Part shown: positions 11,573 to 23,263 of the stretch, piece after piece
Layout of the letters: each line of letters starts with the position of its first letter
Numbering within the stretch: the stretch's first letter is position 1
Origin: Metarhizium brunneum
Taxonomy: Eukaryota > Ascomycota > Sordariomycetes > Hypocreales > Clavicipitaceae
Length of the DNA: 64,000 nt
Direction: 5' to 3'
Assembly: GCF_013426205.1 (NCBI RefSeq)
Contig: NC_089422.1
Location: 2,294,001 to 2,358,000 of the forward strand
Translations under genes and position numbers: made by a program
The notes under the pieces: generated by a model
Databases searched by the model: none
What the model was told of the DNA's origin: nothing
What the model saw: only the letters and a program-made list of their open reading frames with translations

Positions 11573-12709
11573 CTAGGTCTGACCAAAGTCGTAAGATGGA
11601 ACGAACGAGACCCAATCCATTGAGTTCGTCATTCCATTCTGAGGTGCTGCCTGGACCGGCGTCTCGGGCGTAGCAGGAGTAGACGCGGCAGCGGCACGAG
11701 CGGCATCAGCTCTCTGGCGAGCAAAGCGCTCGTTGGCCGCCGCTTTCTTCCGCTGGCGGTCCTTGTTCCGAAGCGATCTCCTATGGGACTCTTGCTCGGT
11801 CCTGTTCTTTTTGCGCCGGGCATAGACGACGTCCATGCGCGCAAGCACGTCGTTGCGGATCTTGAGGAGCATGTCTGGGCGGATGCAGTCGAAGTCGCCA
11901 GGATTGCCACCAAGGCCAATCACCTTGGCTTCCAACCACGCAATCCGGATGAACTGGGTGACATTCAGCTTGGTGGCATTGGATAGTGCCTCAGACTTGG
12001 CAAGGCGGCTGCGCTTGGCTGCCTCGTTGTTGCGGGCTCGATCTTCTTTCTGCAGCTGGGCGGCGAGTCTGTTGTTCTCGCGCTCCATGAGGAGCTTTTC
12101 CTCGGGCGAGGTGTTCTGGCTGGGCTTGACGAAGTCCGGAAAGACTTGCTTGGGAGCCATTTCACCGAGGGTGTGGTCGGGAATCACGGGCGGATTCTGC
12201 CGGTGGCTCTCCTGGTTTTGCTCGATTGCTAGCTGTCGGCGCGCCAGCTCTTCAGGACCACTGTTGTCAAGAATGGTAAGACAGACTAAATCGAGCGGAT
12301 AGCCTTGAAAGTTTACCTCTGACTGCTCAGCCGTACCGGGAGCGGGGCTCGAAGGACGGAGAGGATATACGCGAGTTGCCGCCGGCGTCTGCATAGACGG
12401 CGGGACGGTCTCAAAAGGAAGTGCATTTGAGACGGCCTGATTCTCCAAGTAACCACCTGTAAAACGAAGATCAGAATGAAAACTTGAGCCAACTGCCTGG
12501 GGTGTCATATGGCTTCCAGGCTCAGAGTTGAAGTTGAAGTTGTTTGGATGCATATCGTGGTCCAGAAAGCCGTTGCTCATAACGGCACTCGGCGCAACTG
12601 GGGTAGTATCCGGAAACATCAATCCCTGGTTCTGAACCTGGCCGCTGGTACTATTACTCCGAAGCTCAGAATTTCCCTGGCCAGGAACCATGGAGTAATA
12701 TGTGGTCAT
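11573..12709 (-). CDS. bZIP-like nuclear protein
   Basis: Probable transcription factor. The 378-residue product (first in-frame ATG at 12709; the frame is open further but without ATG) has a Ser/Pro/Asn-rich N-terminal half, then NNEAAKRSR at about 227-235, which fits the bZIP basic signature N-x2-AA-x2-S-R. The following zipper is short and irregular, and a second strongly basic stretch (about 296-341, Arg/Lys/Ala-rich) follows. An amphipathic segment with spaced Leu precedes the basic motif instead of following it. A hydrophobic insert of about 18 residues around 132-148 looks unlike its surroundings and may be part of an unrecognised intron, but the obvious GT-AG pair there breaks the frame. 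Targets cannot be inferred. Confidence 0.75.
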   Translation of the reverse strand: MTTYYSMVPGQGNSELRSNSTSGQVQNQGLMFPDTTPVAPSAVMSNGFLDHDMHPNNFNFNSEPGSHMTPQAVGSSFHSDLRFTGGYLENQAVSNALPFETVPPSMQTPAATRVYPLRPSSPAPGTAEQSEVNFQGYPLDLVCLTILDNSGPEELARRQLAIEQNQESHRQNPPVIPDHTLGEMAPKQVFPDFVKPSQNTSPEEKLLMERENNRLAAQLQKEDRARNNEAAKRSRLAKSEALSNATKLNVTQFIRIAWLEAKVIGLGGNPGDFDCIRPDMLLKIRNDVLARMDVVYARRKKNRTEQESHRRSLRNKDRQRKKAAANERFARQRADAARAAAASTPATPETPVQAAPQNGMTNSMDWVSFVPSYDFGQT

Positions 12710-14716
12710 GATGACTGCTTCGAGGTCTGAGCAAGATGGAGGAGATTTCAAGGATTTGTTGATATAAGCAAGGAAGCCGAGGTGATTTCAAGTGTTGCTT
12801 CAGGATAAAATAGATAAAGAAGTAGTTATCTGCGTCAAGAAGTGGTTAGTTCTCGCCATTAAATACGTTTCTCGCGACATGCCTCAGCAAATGGTGCAAC
12901 CCCAGAAACCAGGCCTCGTGAGCATTTCCCACAACACCACCAAGCAACGTAGCACACTGCTTTCCGGCCATGAAGGCATAGCCCAAGTAGCAAACTTGGC
13001 ATCTATCCTCTCACCGAAGATAAGGCCAGAAGACAAGATGCGATGGCTGTGGCTCGAAACAAACAAACACGGCTCACCCAACCCCGGGTCCCGGCCCCCT
13101 TGCCCCAACAAGGAAACGAGATTCATACCTTTTTTCTTTCTTTCTGTTTTTGTGGTCTTGGAGACAGAGTATGACTCCTTGTATTATCAGTTTTCAGTTT
13201 CAACTTTCAGGAGAACCGTTTGTCGACGTGTTCACAAAGCAAGAGGTGATTCAGCAAACGCACCAACAGCAGTCCAGCCACGGAAGAGGAAGAGATGTTA
13301 TATGTTTCACCAGCACAGGTGGCGAAGAAAAAATGCGTAGACGTAGTCTGAATAACTCTCAGAGAATCAATGCTTTCGCTCGAGGGTGGCGTGTCGGAGA
13401 GAGAAAATCATAGATGGACGCCCTTGGAGAAGAAGAAGAAAGGTGCGGCTGCCGATGAGCCGTGCCGAAGGGGTGTGGCTTTAGGCAGCTCACTCAGTTG
13501 AGAGATCAGACCAATCCCATGTTATGGGCATTGGGGAGGCTGACCGCCTGCTTTGGCTACTTGGTGAGTTGTTATTGTCTTCTGTGTCTAGGAACCTGCA
13601 GCATGGTCGCGTTGGGGAGGGAGGTGACGCGGAGGAAAACGGGGGACGGACCATTCGCGTGCCAACACGTTACATGATGCAGTGAATGATGGGCGGAAGT
13701 TCAAGTCGCTTTCAAAAGCACATGATGCTAACAAGAACACTGATGTTGTGCTCTTTACAAGCAAACATCGAGAATAGTCTTGATAACCTATCGTCATGTG
13801 CGATGGTTGCAAGGCAGAAACCTGGACATCTTCGCCAGAGACAGTGCTGAATCACCTTCGAAATTGGCCAAGGCTTCGGTAAAACGATCATGCACGAAGA
13901 ATGGAGTCGTAGCCCGGTGAAAAGTCTTCATCGAAGACAAAAAAACCGCCTTGGCATCTATTGACCAGACCGCCCGCGCCTCTCCCAAAGACTTCGATTT
14001 CAGATCCCACACGGCCCGCCCGGTTTGACCAAGTTCTAAAGCTAGGACAATCATCAGCAAGCATGGAAAATCGCTTTGGTGGATTTATATTGTATTCTTT
14101 CTTCGGCTTGCTGCTCAAACATCTCTTAAGGCGGGTGACAGTGCTAGGGGCAAGGTTGTGAGCAAGGCCGGACCTGCCACTGCATCCTCAATTTCGGAAT
14201 GCGGAGAAGCGACAAGGATGGTATATTCCTATCCTGGGAGAAACTGGCTGACGGGCGAGTTTTGGATCCCTATGGTCTGTTAAATGAACGTTGGATCCAA
14301 CGGGAACTGCCCATCCTCCGTTTACACTCGCATGAGAGAACCTGCCACGGGACTTCAGAACCTAGGGTTTTGACCACCCTGAAAATGGAGGCGATAGATT
14401 ATTTGACATGCGGTATATATCGTCCGTTCGGATACAATTATGGTGTTTTCGAATTCGCAAGTCCCAACCCTCCCGAGAAGCGCACGAATCTCCGCAGCTT
14501 CACGGCTCTTCCTGCAGGCTGACTGCCATTTTCGACCTTTTTTTTTTTTTTTGAGAAAAACTAGCCGAGATACTCTCTAGGTTTACAATGTTTGCATTTC
14601 ATCCGCTGTTTGAAACACCGCGCGTTTAGAAACCAGTGAGCGCAGACGTCCCGAAATTATAATACTCGCTTGTGTTCGCTTTGCCAACAAAACACCAGAC
14701 ATGTAGAATCGTATCA
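12710..14716. other. Intergenic: bZIP promoter and xyr1 3' region
   Basis: About 2.0 kb with no supported gene. It contains C/T-rich tracts near 13127-13150 and a T15 run at 14538-14552. Open frames such as 12792-13340 lack an ATG-anchored coding signal and any recognisable domain. Confidence 0.55.
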
Positions 14717-17709
14717 TCATAGTGCCAAGCCGGTACCATCTCCCGTCCAGCGGTACAATCCTAGTAGCTCTCGTCGTCGCTGTAGTTGTTCGCCTAGGTC
14801 TTCGGGGACGCGTCCTCGGACTAATGCTAGGGCACCCCGCATCACTCTACTGAATTTGCGCTGATTCCCATCAAAAATTAGTCGGTTTCTTTTACCAAGT
14901 ATTTTGGAGGGTTTTATTTACCTGGTATTCTGTGCTCAGCGTCACGACACACGCTTCGTGTGCCCGTACAATGGTCTCGCAGGCCCTCACTACGTTTGGC
15001 GAAGCCTCGGCTTGCAACTTATCCGCTATAAGAAGCAGCAAAAAGGAGCCTTGGAGGAGATAAACGCCGAAAAAGAATGGCATGAATTCTAGTCCTGGGT
15101 CGTACTCAAGAATCTGGTTGATCGCCTCTGCTGCGGCTACAGCGTGTGCGGAAGCAGTCACAAAGTCTGGGGATGAAATCCACAGGTCGTCATCATCCAA
15201 GAGATTAACGGGATCCCATTTCCCTTCCAGTAGAATATGCAAAACATGCATAACGTGCGTGCCATATGCAAGCACAGTTCTTGTCTGGACCTCTGCTTTA
15301 GTCACGCGGCTCGAAGCTGTGGTATGCACCGACTGAGCAGACGGGCTGCTGTTTAATTCGAGAGCCCCCTGCGTTCCGTTGTGGCACTCCAGGATGCTGT
15401 TCATATCTCTATGGCCACTGTTGTTTTGGGCCAATGAACTTTGGGTTTCGAATAGGTTGAGACTTCCTTCGTAGCTTCTGAGGTGCCGTCTCACTTCGGA
15501 TACCTGGTTGCTCCATTCTCGCGAGGCTCTAAACGTGGAACCGAATCGGGGGTGATTTCGTGCATGGTGCAAATCAACAATCTCTCCGAGAATAGTCATC
15601 AACGGGAGAAAGTAGCCAAAAATGCTGTATCCCCTGCACCGAAACTGCGGCCCACAAAGAGTTTCTTCGTTCTCAGGGAGGATTCCTAGTATGTTGGAGT
15701 CGGCTGGATAGTTCTTAAAGTCTCCAGTCTGCCAGGCTGCATCGTCCAGTGGTTGCCGAAGGCCCTCACATTCTACGTCGAGCAGGAACAAAGGCCGGTT
15801 ATAACAAAGAGCCAGGTGCCGGTCCACAGTATACACGAGCCACCAAATTCGTCGTCTCTCTTCCCTCTCTTCTTCCGTAATAAAGCCGGGGCTATTTCGG
15901 AGAATATCGTGCTCATCCAGCCCATTCGTTTCCATTTTGCTTTGTTCGAAACTGGGTCGCGGTTCGCTCGGTGGTAACTCACGGCCTAGCTTCAACTCTC
16001 GCGCCATGGACCAGGCCACGTTCCACCAGCGCAGACTGGCTCCTTTATATTCACTAGCAGACACCACAGTCGCCAGGTGGATATAAGTCACAACGTCGTC
16101 CAGGTGGCCGGAAGATCCAAAGGAGCCGGAATTGCCGTTAAGTTCAGTCTCGACGCTCATCGAACCTGGTAACGCCACACCAGGGCCACCCAGAGAAACG
16201 GCTGCGCCGGTTTGGCCCGCGTTTGAATCGGCATAAATAGACGAGCTATGGATCAATGGCTTTAATAATCCAACGGTCAAGTCCAACAACTTCTGGCAAA
16301 TCTTTCCCCGGGCTGAAGGTGCACTGGTAAGTAGAGGAGCCTCGCTTGTTTGGGCGGCAACCCACAGCATACTGGCTAATAACGCTGGTCGACATTTTCG
16401 TGGTCTTGTAGGGTGTAAGAAGGCTCGTTTTCGAAAAACCGATCCAAGTATATAAGGTGACATTGGATGTATGCCGGCCGAAGAAGACGATGCAAAATAC
16501 AGATCGATCAAGTCGCACGCCAGGTATATCGGAATAATGTTGGCTATATGAGGAATTAACGGCTCTAAAACTGGGTACCGCAACCTCGACTGTCTAAAGT
16601 CGTGTTGCATCTGTGTTTGAAATTGCTCTGGTGGTGAAGATATTGGCATACCCCATCCTGAGGATGTAGTTGAAGTTAGACCCGTATAGGCCCCAAGCGG
16701 ACTGTTGCTGAGTCGAAAACCAGAAGAGTTGCCGAAATCCGCCGAAACTTGTCCCAAGATTCCAAATGACAGCTCTGAATACCCGTGCATATTGTTCTGG
16801 TGCGGATGGCCGTATGCCTGGCTACCGCCCATAAGGTCATCACTGCTAAGGCTTTGCCGGTCGTAGCTAGTCGAAAGTCCTCCATAGCTGCTGATGCTCA
16901 TTGAACGGTCATCATGGATAGTTCCCTGATCAATTTGAATCGGTGGTAGCATGTGAGACTGGCCAGAAAGTTCGCCAAATTGCCCTGGGCTGGGTGCTGG
17001 TTGTTCATGGCGAAATTCTGCATCGATGCCAATTTCCCCCCGGAGGTGATTGTCATGAACTGTAGCTAGACCGCTGCTTGACATGGAGTTGCTTCTGGTG
17101 TTTTCCACAAAGCCATCAGCTTTCTCATCCGTGGTAGGAGAGTTGCTGGATTCCTTTCCGTCAGATGCATCGCCATTATAATTCGAAGCGCCGGCAGCGG
17201 CTTGTGCCGCAGCTCTCTCGGCTAAGTCTTTTCTTGACGCTTTGCCGCGCTTCTTTTTCTCTCGCATATATTCGCATCCAAGACCAAATTCTGCGCCCCG
17301 AGCACGAGTTAATGATAGAACGAAAATCAACCAAAACACACGGCTACCACTGAAATAGACAAGACCTACCAATACAGTGCGCACAGGGATGTTTTCCATC
17401 GCACTTTGTTCGTAGTTGATTACACTGGTCACAAGCTCGACTGATTCTCCTTCGAACGGGTCCTGAGGCTCCTGAAACCTTTCCTGTCGACCCCGATGGT
17501 TGCGCTCGGTGGGTGTGATGGCCTTGTTGGCCACTGTGTCCCTTCTCTCTCGAGTTGGAAGGGCCTACATGGTGTTCAAGCTGATTTGCACCGTAGTGTG
17601 ACCCGTGGCTAAAGGAGCCAAACGGATTGGTATGCCCATGGGGGCTGTGAAGAGTTGAGGCGGATGAGTTGGTATAAGGCGAGTACCGGTGTAGTGGATT
17701 AGACAGCAT
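14717..17709 (-). CDS. xyr1: Xylanolytic/cellulolytic activator XYR1/XlnR
   Basis: Zn(II)2Cys6 activator of xylanase, cellulase and D-xylose/L-arabinose catabolic genes in ascomycetes. Three exons: 17709-17370, 17290-14896 and 14849-14717; introns of 79 and 46 nt. Product 955 residues. The zinc cluster (C93, C96, C103, C109, C112, C119; [20 protein letters not shown]) is the XlnR/XYR1 type and is split by intron 1 before EFGLGC. The fungal_trans middle region ([20 protein letters not shown]) is present. The last exon encodes the conserved end ([16 protein letters not shown], then [12 protein letters not shown]); without the second splice the frame stops at NKTLQNTW. The MLSNPL start also matches the family. 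Upstream lie 5.55 kb without genes. Presence in this fungus implies at least a latent plant-polysaccharide programme. Confidence 0.95.
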
Positions 17710-20700
17710 GTCTGGTTCTTCCTTTGTTGTTAGATAATCTAATTCGTCTTGTGAATCCTTTGGATCGTTCTGGCAGAGCAGATGGGAAAGGGGAAACTTT
17801 GGGGGAAGATGTGACTATCGATGCCAGCAGGTTTCGTCGTCTGGAGAACGAGCCAAGGGTCACTACTTGCTTTGGGGGTTCCGCGGATTCATGAGTTGGG
17901 TGATGGCCTGAGCATCGGGCGGATTATTTCGGTCCCAGGCTATTGTTCTCAAAACGTGATGACCCTCCCGTGTCTTTCAGGTTGTTTTGGATGCTGTTCC
18001 ACGTCGACTAAGGAGCACAAAGAGGCTCTGGGTCTGCAGTGAAGCTTGAATGGGACCCTTGCCGACTCGAACAATTAATCAGAAAGGCGGTGCCAGGAAA
18101 TGGCTCCTTGTTGGCCAAGAGATGCTGAGTGTAAACCGGCGGAGGGGTCCGATCAAGTTGATCCACAGAGTAAACGACAACAGGGCTTGTGGGATGAAGA
18201 TGGTTTGCAAGGAAAGACCCCCAATCGAGATGATGACTTGTCAGGTTTACATGATCAAAAGAGGAGAAACCCTGGGACTTTCGTCAATGAGATATTCTCC
18301 CGCACCTCTCTGCCTATGGGGAACAACAAAGCCCGACTGGGGACCCAGGAGAACGGGGGTTGAGCTCAACCTCAACTGCATAATCTACAGTCTCCTCCAC
18401 CTCCATACAAGTTCCCCAAACCCCCCAAATTCCCGTACACCGAATACACGTCCTATGCTGCTACGTACTCCATCCTCCAAAAGGATACCTACCTAGGTAC
18501 CTGCTTGGAACTGACCAGGGCGAGTCGGTGGCCGATGTGGAGGCGTCTGGCACTGAAGAAGTTGGCCGCGTCTGCAAACCACATAACAAGTAACGGCGGC
18601 TACTGAATCCACTGGGGGCGCCTGCGTCCGAAGTGTCCATGTTTAGTGGTGCGTATGAGGCTTTTGGTTGCGTGATGCCCTTGTCGACCAAGTTCGACGC
18701 CACAACACACTGACTAGTGGGGTTTACAAGCATTTGGAGGTTCGAACGGCCCACGCATCGGATGTCCGCCCTGAATTGACCGCGTCGTTGAATGGTGGTG
18801 GATAGTTGATGTTGATGATGGCTGGACAAGCCAGCGGGAACATGCCCGAAGAGGCCCGGAATCCCAGCATTTCAAACTCGACGTCTTCAGCATACCCCCT
18901 CTTGGAACATGCCCCGTCGTGTCAGCACACCAAAAAAAGTATGCACACGCATGGGGTCAGGCACCTGGTGATCTTCAGACGATGGAATGTTTGAAGAATG
19001 ATATCCAACTCGGCGGTGTCACGGCCAAAAACGCTGGTGGAGGGGGAGCAGCACATGGCGGACCGGCGGGAGGCTCGCCTCTTGGGGCTTGGTCGGCCTT
19101 ATACCGGCGCAGTGCATCTTTTGGGTGACCTCGACCCCGACCTACATACAGGCCCTTATCAAGAAATGGCCATGCGCAGCTCCCCCACCCACCCTACCTC
19201 CATCAGACAGAGAGCTACCCCGTTGTGGTTGACCATCTTGACCCTTTACCGGCATTGCAGACACCAGGTCTCAGCTGTATGGCAGGAAAAACCGGGGTGC
19301 AGGGACGTCAGGCCAACAAGCCCCTGGTTCGGTGTAACGCCACGGTAAATGCGTTGTTCGGTGGTTGCCAAACGTTGGAAATGAGCAGAGGCCGAAATAG
19401 TGGTTCCCTAGCTTCTTCAGCGGAGCTTGCTGAGAAGTTCCTCCTCCATTCACAGCATTCTCTGCTAGCTGTGGCGCATCGTTGTGGCAATATGCCTCTC
19501 CAGCGTTCTCGAAATGAGGTTCATTAGAGCAAGCCCACGGTAATTGCCGCACCGGCACAAGAAGCACCAGAGCGATGGACCGAAGACCCTGGGAAAAGAT
19601 TGGCGATCGATAGCGAGACTGGATGGGTACAATGTTAGTCTGGCTGCCAGGGCAAGGCAAGGCAGGGTTGGAGAGTTCGATGGGTGATCTCGACAAGAGA
19701 TGGATGAGGGGACACATGCGACGAAGATGAAATGCCACAACGGGGATGTCGGCTTGGACATATCCCGAGGTCCTCAGGCGCCAGGACATCTTAGTACCCC
19801 AGAAGATCTCAAGACAGGCAAGGTAAGACAAGAAGGTCCAAGGGCAGGGTTCCTTGCCGTCGCTCGATCCTGGCCCTTGTTGAGCAAATAGTACATACAT
19901 GGAGCGGTTCTGTGAGTGACGAACACTGAAGCGGCGCTGTTGCTGTTAGATGAGCCTTTTGTTGGCAAGGTGCGGTTCTCCAGAAGGGGCTCCTTCCTCC
20001 GTCACTTCAGAGGTGATGCCGCACCATGTCAAGGAAGGAGCAGGACTGAAATGACAGGATAAGGCAGGAAGGAATGCAGGGAGCTTTGAATTGCAGGACA
20101 GAGCAAAAAGGACCAAGGCAGCCACACTGACGGAGAACATGTACAACGTATAATGATAGCTGGTGGTTCATGTTGTAACGACCCTGCCAAAAGTGGAGGC
20201 CTCACACAAGTGCGAGGTCTAATCTTCCCTACAACAGTTCAAGCGCAAGTCCCGTTCCCCACGCTCCGCACTTCTGTTAAGCAACATTGGACTGGCACGG
20301 CCTTTGCCGGGACGGTGCGGGCATTGCAGACACAACAAGGCACAAGATGGTGCCATGAGAAGGCACAGCAGATCAAGGTGCCACCGCAAGATCCACTTTC
20401 CCCAACCCATGCCACGCGATTGTTGAGTGGCGTTCTCCTGGTCTTGCTACGTCTAGCCTCCAAAATGAAGCTAAGCTTGCCCCCTTCCAAGCCATGTCGC
20501 TGATGTTTACCGTTTTGCGGCGCTTTTGGTTCCTGCGACTTGAGTTGTCGACGGAGTCGCCGTTTGAGACGAATGATGCTGAACGAGGTTGACGTAAGTT
20601 CAAGACATTCCCCCTTGCATGCATGGAATAGTCTCGGCATGTTTAGTACTAGTGTGGTGAGGAACTGACTTTCTTTGTTTGATTTAGCTCTGTCTGTCAC

Positions 20701-23263
20701 GGATTAGCACAAAGTAAAAGCATCGCGATTTCCGTACGAAGCTCCAAAACACGACTCAAACTGGCCATATAAATATCTCAAACATGTGGAATCGCTCGAG
20801 AGCATACATACCTTCCCCCACTTGCCGTTCGCTGCGGAGAACCACAAGGTCCGCTGTATCTGATCAGGCGTCTCTAACTGTTCCGTGCAACGAGTGACGC
20901 GGCAGTTGTGCATCGTCAAGGCCTCGGCCTGGGAGCTGTACCAGAACCATGGGCTGCTGTTACGAGCGACGCCCAGCCCGCCACCCCGAGACCTGGTTAC
21001 GTCCTCGCCAGGAAGAGGGTCAGCGTACAAAATGTCTCGAGGCCATATTGCATCAAACCTGATACTCTGGCTGGGACCTCAGTGATGAACACCGGCTGCG
21101 GGTGATTCTTTAGGTTATTACACGCACGATATCTGCGTTCGGCAAGATTCGTATGCTCACGACTCACTCGTTCTCTTGCCTCACTTCGCACTACCGGTCC
21201 TTATCTCCATCACCTCCAGCATGGCGCCACCACCAACTCGCTCCCTTAGTCTTGTGCAAAGCTCTTGAAAAGTTCCTAGTGTGCTATCAAATCGAATTAT
21301 TCCATGACTGAACGGGAGGATATTGCCTGTAACACACAATGCGACGTTTGTGCCCCCCAAAAGAGTCTCGGTTTCAGCCTTGTCCCTAAGGTGAACCGTC
21401 CAGAACACATCTCTTTGACCCACGACCAGCCCTTGCCCACGTGGAAGAGTCGCTCAATCACGGGATTTCTATACAGGAATACAAACTGGTAGCCAATCCC
21501 AGCTGATATAGAGACCCTGTTTCTCGTGTCTCACACACCAATGTTCGACAATTGATAGATAGACCGGAACTGTCACCTCATAAGCGAGGCGCTGGAAATG
21601 GAGTCGCTGAAATCCGACGGTCAGTACAGGGTTGTTGACTCCCATATTACCCGAAAGAGAATGACGCGGCACCGCACCTCACTTTGGGAGGTATCCATTC
21701 ATAGGGAAGTAGATAAGGATACATCCTCGATCACGAGAGATTGCTGAGCTACGAAACAGGCGCAGTTGTTTCTAGACGAAGCAGGTCGTGGCAAATTGAG
21801 CCGCTCCCCGCCCATTGCTCACAGATCACGGTAGCCGACTAGCCGAGTTCGACCCTGGGCAGCCTTTAAGAAAGCTTTGTCGGCGGCATCACCATCCTTG
21901 ATACACTAGCAAATATCGAATATCCATAGGTAACCGCCCTGCCTTGCCAGGGATAATCTGGTAGGTATCAGGATGAACGCCTATAGTTGTGTTTAGCCTT
22001 CTTCCAGAAGATGCCTTGCCGTCCTTGGACTTATGAGGGTGCTATATAGCAGCTGCTTGTTCAGAACCTGACTCGCGATACATGTACTATAAAGATGTTG
22101 ATTCATTTGACGATTATGTTGGAAGCGTGTACTCGCCTAAAATAGTGCATCATATAGACTTTTTTCTCTTGGCGATAGCCCCATGCTTGAAGGTGCGAGG
22201 CGGGACAGGCAGAGCCAGTTGGATCATCCTTCTGTACAAGGCCGTGGCAGAATACTCCTTTTAATAATAACAACAGTGATATGTTGATCCTGGAGTCTTC
22301 TGGGCTGAGAGAAACAGCTGAGAGACTCTTGATTGAAGTCTTCGAAAGGTCAGTAGAACCCTTGTCATAAACGGCGATCAGTCTATCAAGACTTGAAGAA
22401 TCCCTCTTTTTGCTTGGATTGAGATGAAAGTGTCCCTTCGTGCGGCAAGTGCAAAGCTTGTAAATATTTCTACAAGGCTGTATCAATGGATGTTCCAACA
22501 CCCAGAGGTCTATTGGCGTTTAGGAACAGTGAATATTGTTGATTGCCCATCTTCCGTAATTACGCTTGTCTAACTAGAGTACAATTTGTTCGACTTCCTT
22601 TACATTCAGTAGCTGCAACACCTCATCCTTGCGAGATCTTGATGATCAACCATAATAAAGAGGAAGTCGCTTCAGGTGGGTACTGCTATGCAAATCATGG
22701 GAACTCAAGACTTCATCCCATTCTGTCTTTTATGTTCGCGTCAAAGCAGTCATAAAGCCATGATTCGTCAAATCATTTCGCCTCCAGTACCGGTACTTGA
22801 CCATTACGCCTTCTACTGCTGCACTCAAAGAACAAAGCCCTTCCATACCCATGCTCACAGAATCGTCTCATTCTGGGATCCTTGGTAGATGATAAAAGAT
22901 CAGTTGCTAGCCAGCACTTTGTCACCATTTAAACGCCCTTTTGCACGTTCCAAGCCCATCCAACCACATAAACTCATGACAAAATACCCTGGAAAATGTC
23001 TATATTCGAAACTTAATGGAGGAAGAGGGTGAGGTGAGATAAACAAGGTACCCTAAAAACACCGTAAATGCAATGCATCAAATAAATAGGAACCTAGGCT
23101 TTAGACAGCAAGAGGTACAGAATAATTCGCCGAAAAAAAAGCATCCCCCGACGATATTTACTAAAAAGGACGACCAATTATGGCGGCCGAAAAATCGCGA
23201 GAATAGGTTTTCGACTCTTCTCAGGATCACTAGTTGCCATCAGTTAGAATTTCCACGTAGGCT
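17710..23263. other. Long gene-free region upstream of xyr1
   Basis: 5,554 bp between the xyr1 start and the 3' end of the next regulator. The immediate xyr1 leader (about 110 nt) is pyrimidine-rich on the coding strand and has no upstream ATG. Many frames of 60-209 codons are open on both strands, but none has a recognisable domain or convincing start. The region may be a long composite promoter, may contain noncoding transcripts, or both; sequence alone cannot tell. Confidence 0.5.

Noticed and set aside
12261..12316. GT-AG segment inside the bZIP-like gene (GTAAAC donor, ACAACAG acceptor)
   Set aside because: It looks like an intron and the translated insert is odd, but its 56 nt are not a multiple of three and splicing gives an immediate stop (GAG TGG TCC TGA).
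17710..18500. CreA/CRE1-type SYGGRG sites near xyr1, such as CTGGGG at 18337
   Set aside because: The motif is degenerate (about four expected per kb on both strands) and I see no clear excess, so I do not call regulation from it.
19271..19900. 209-codon open frame on - upstream of xyr1
   Set aside because: Low-information composition, overlapping open frames on several other frames, and no family resemblance.
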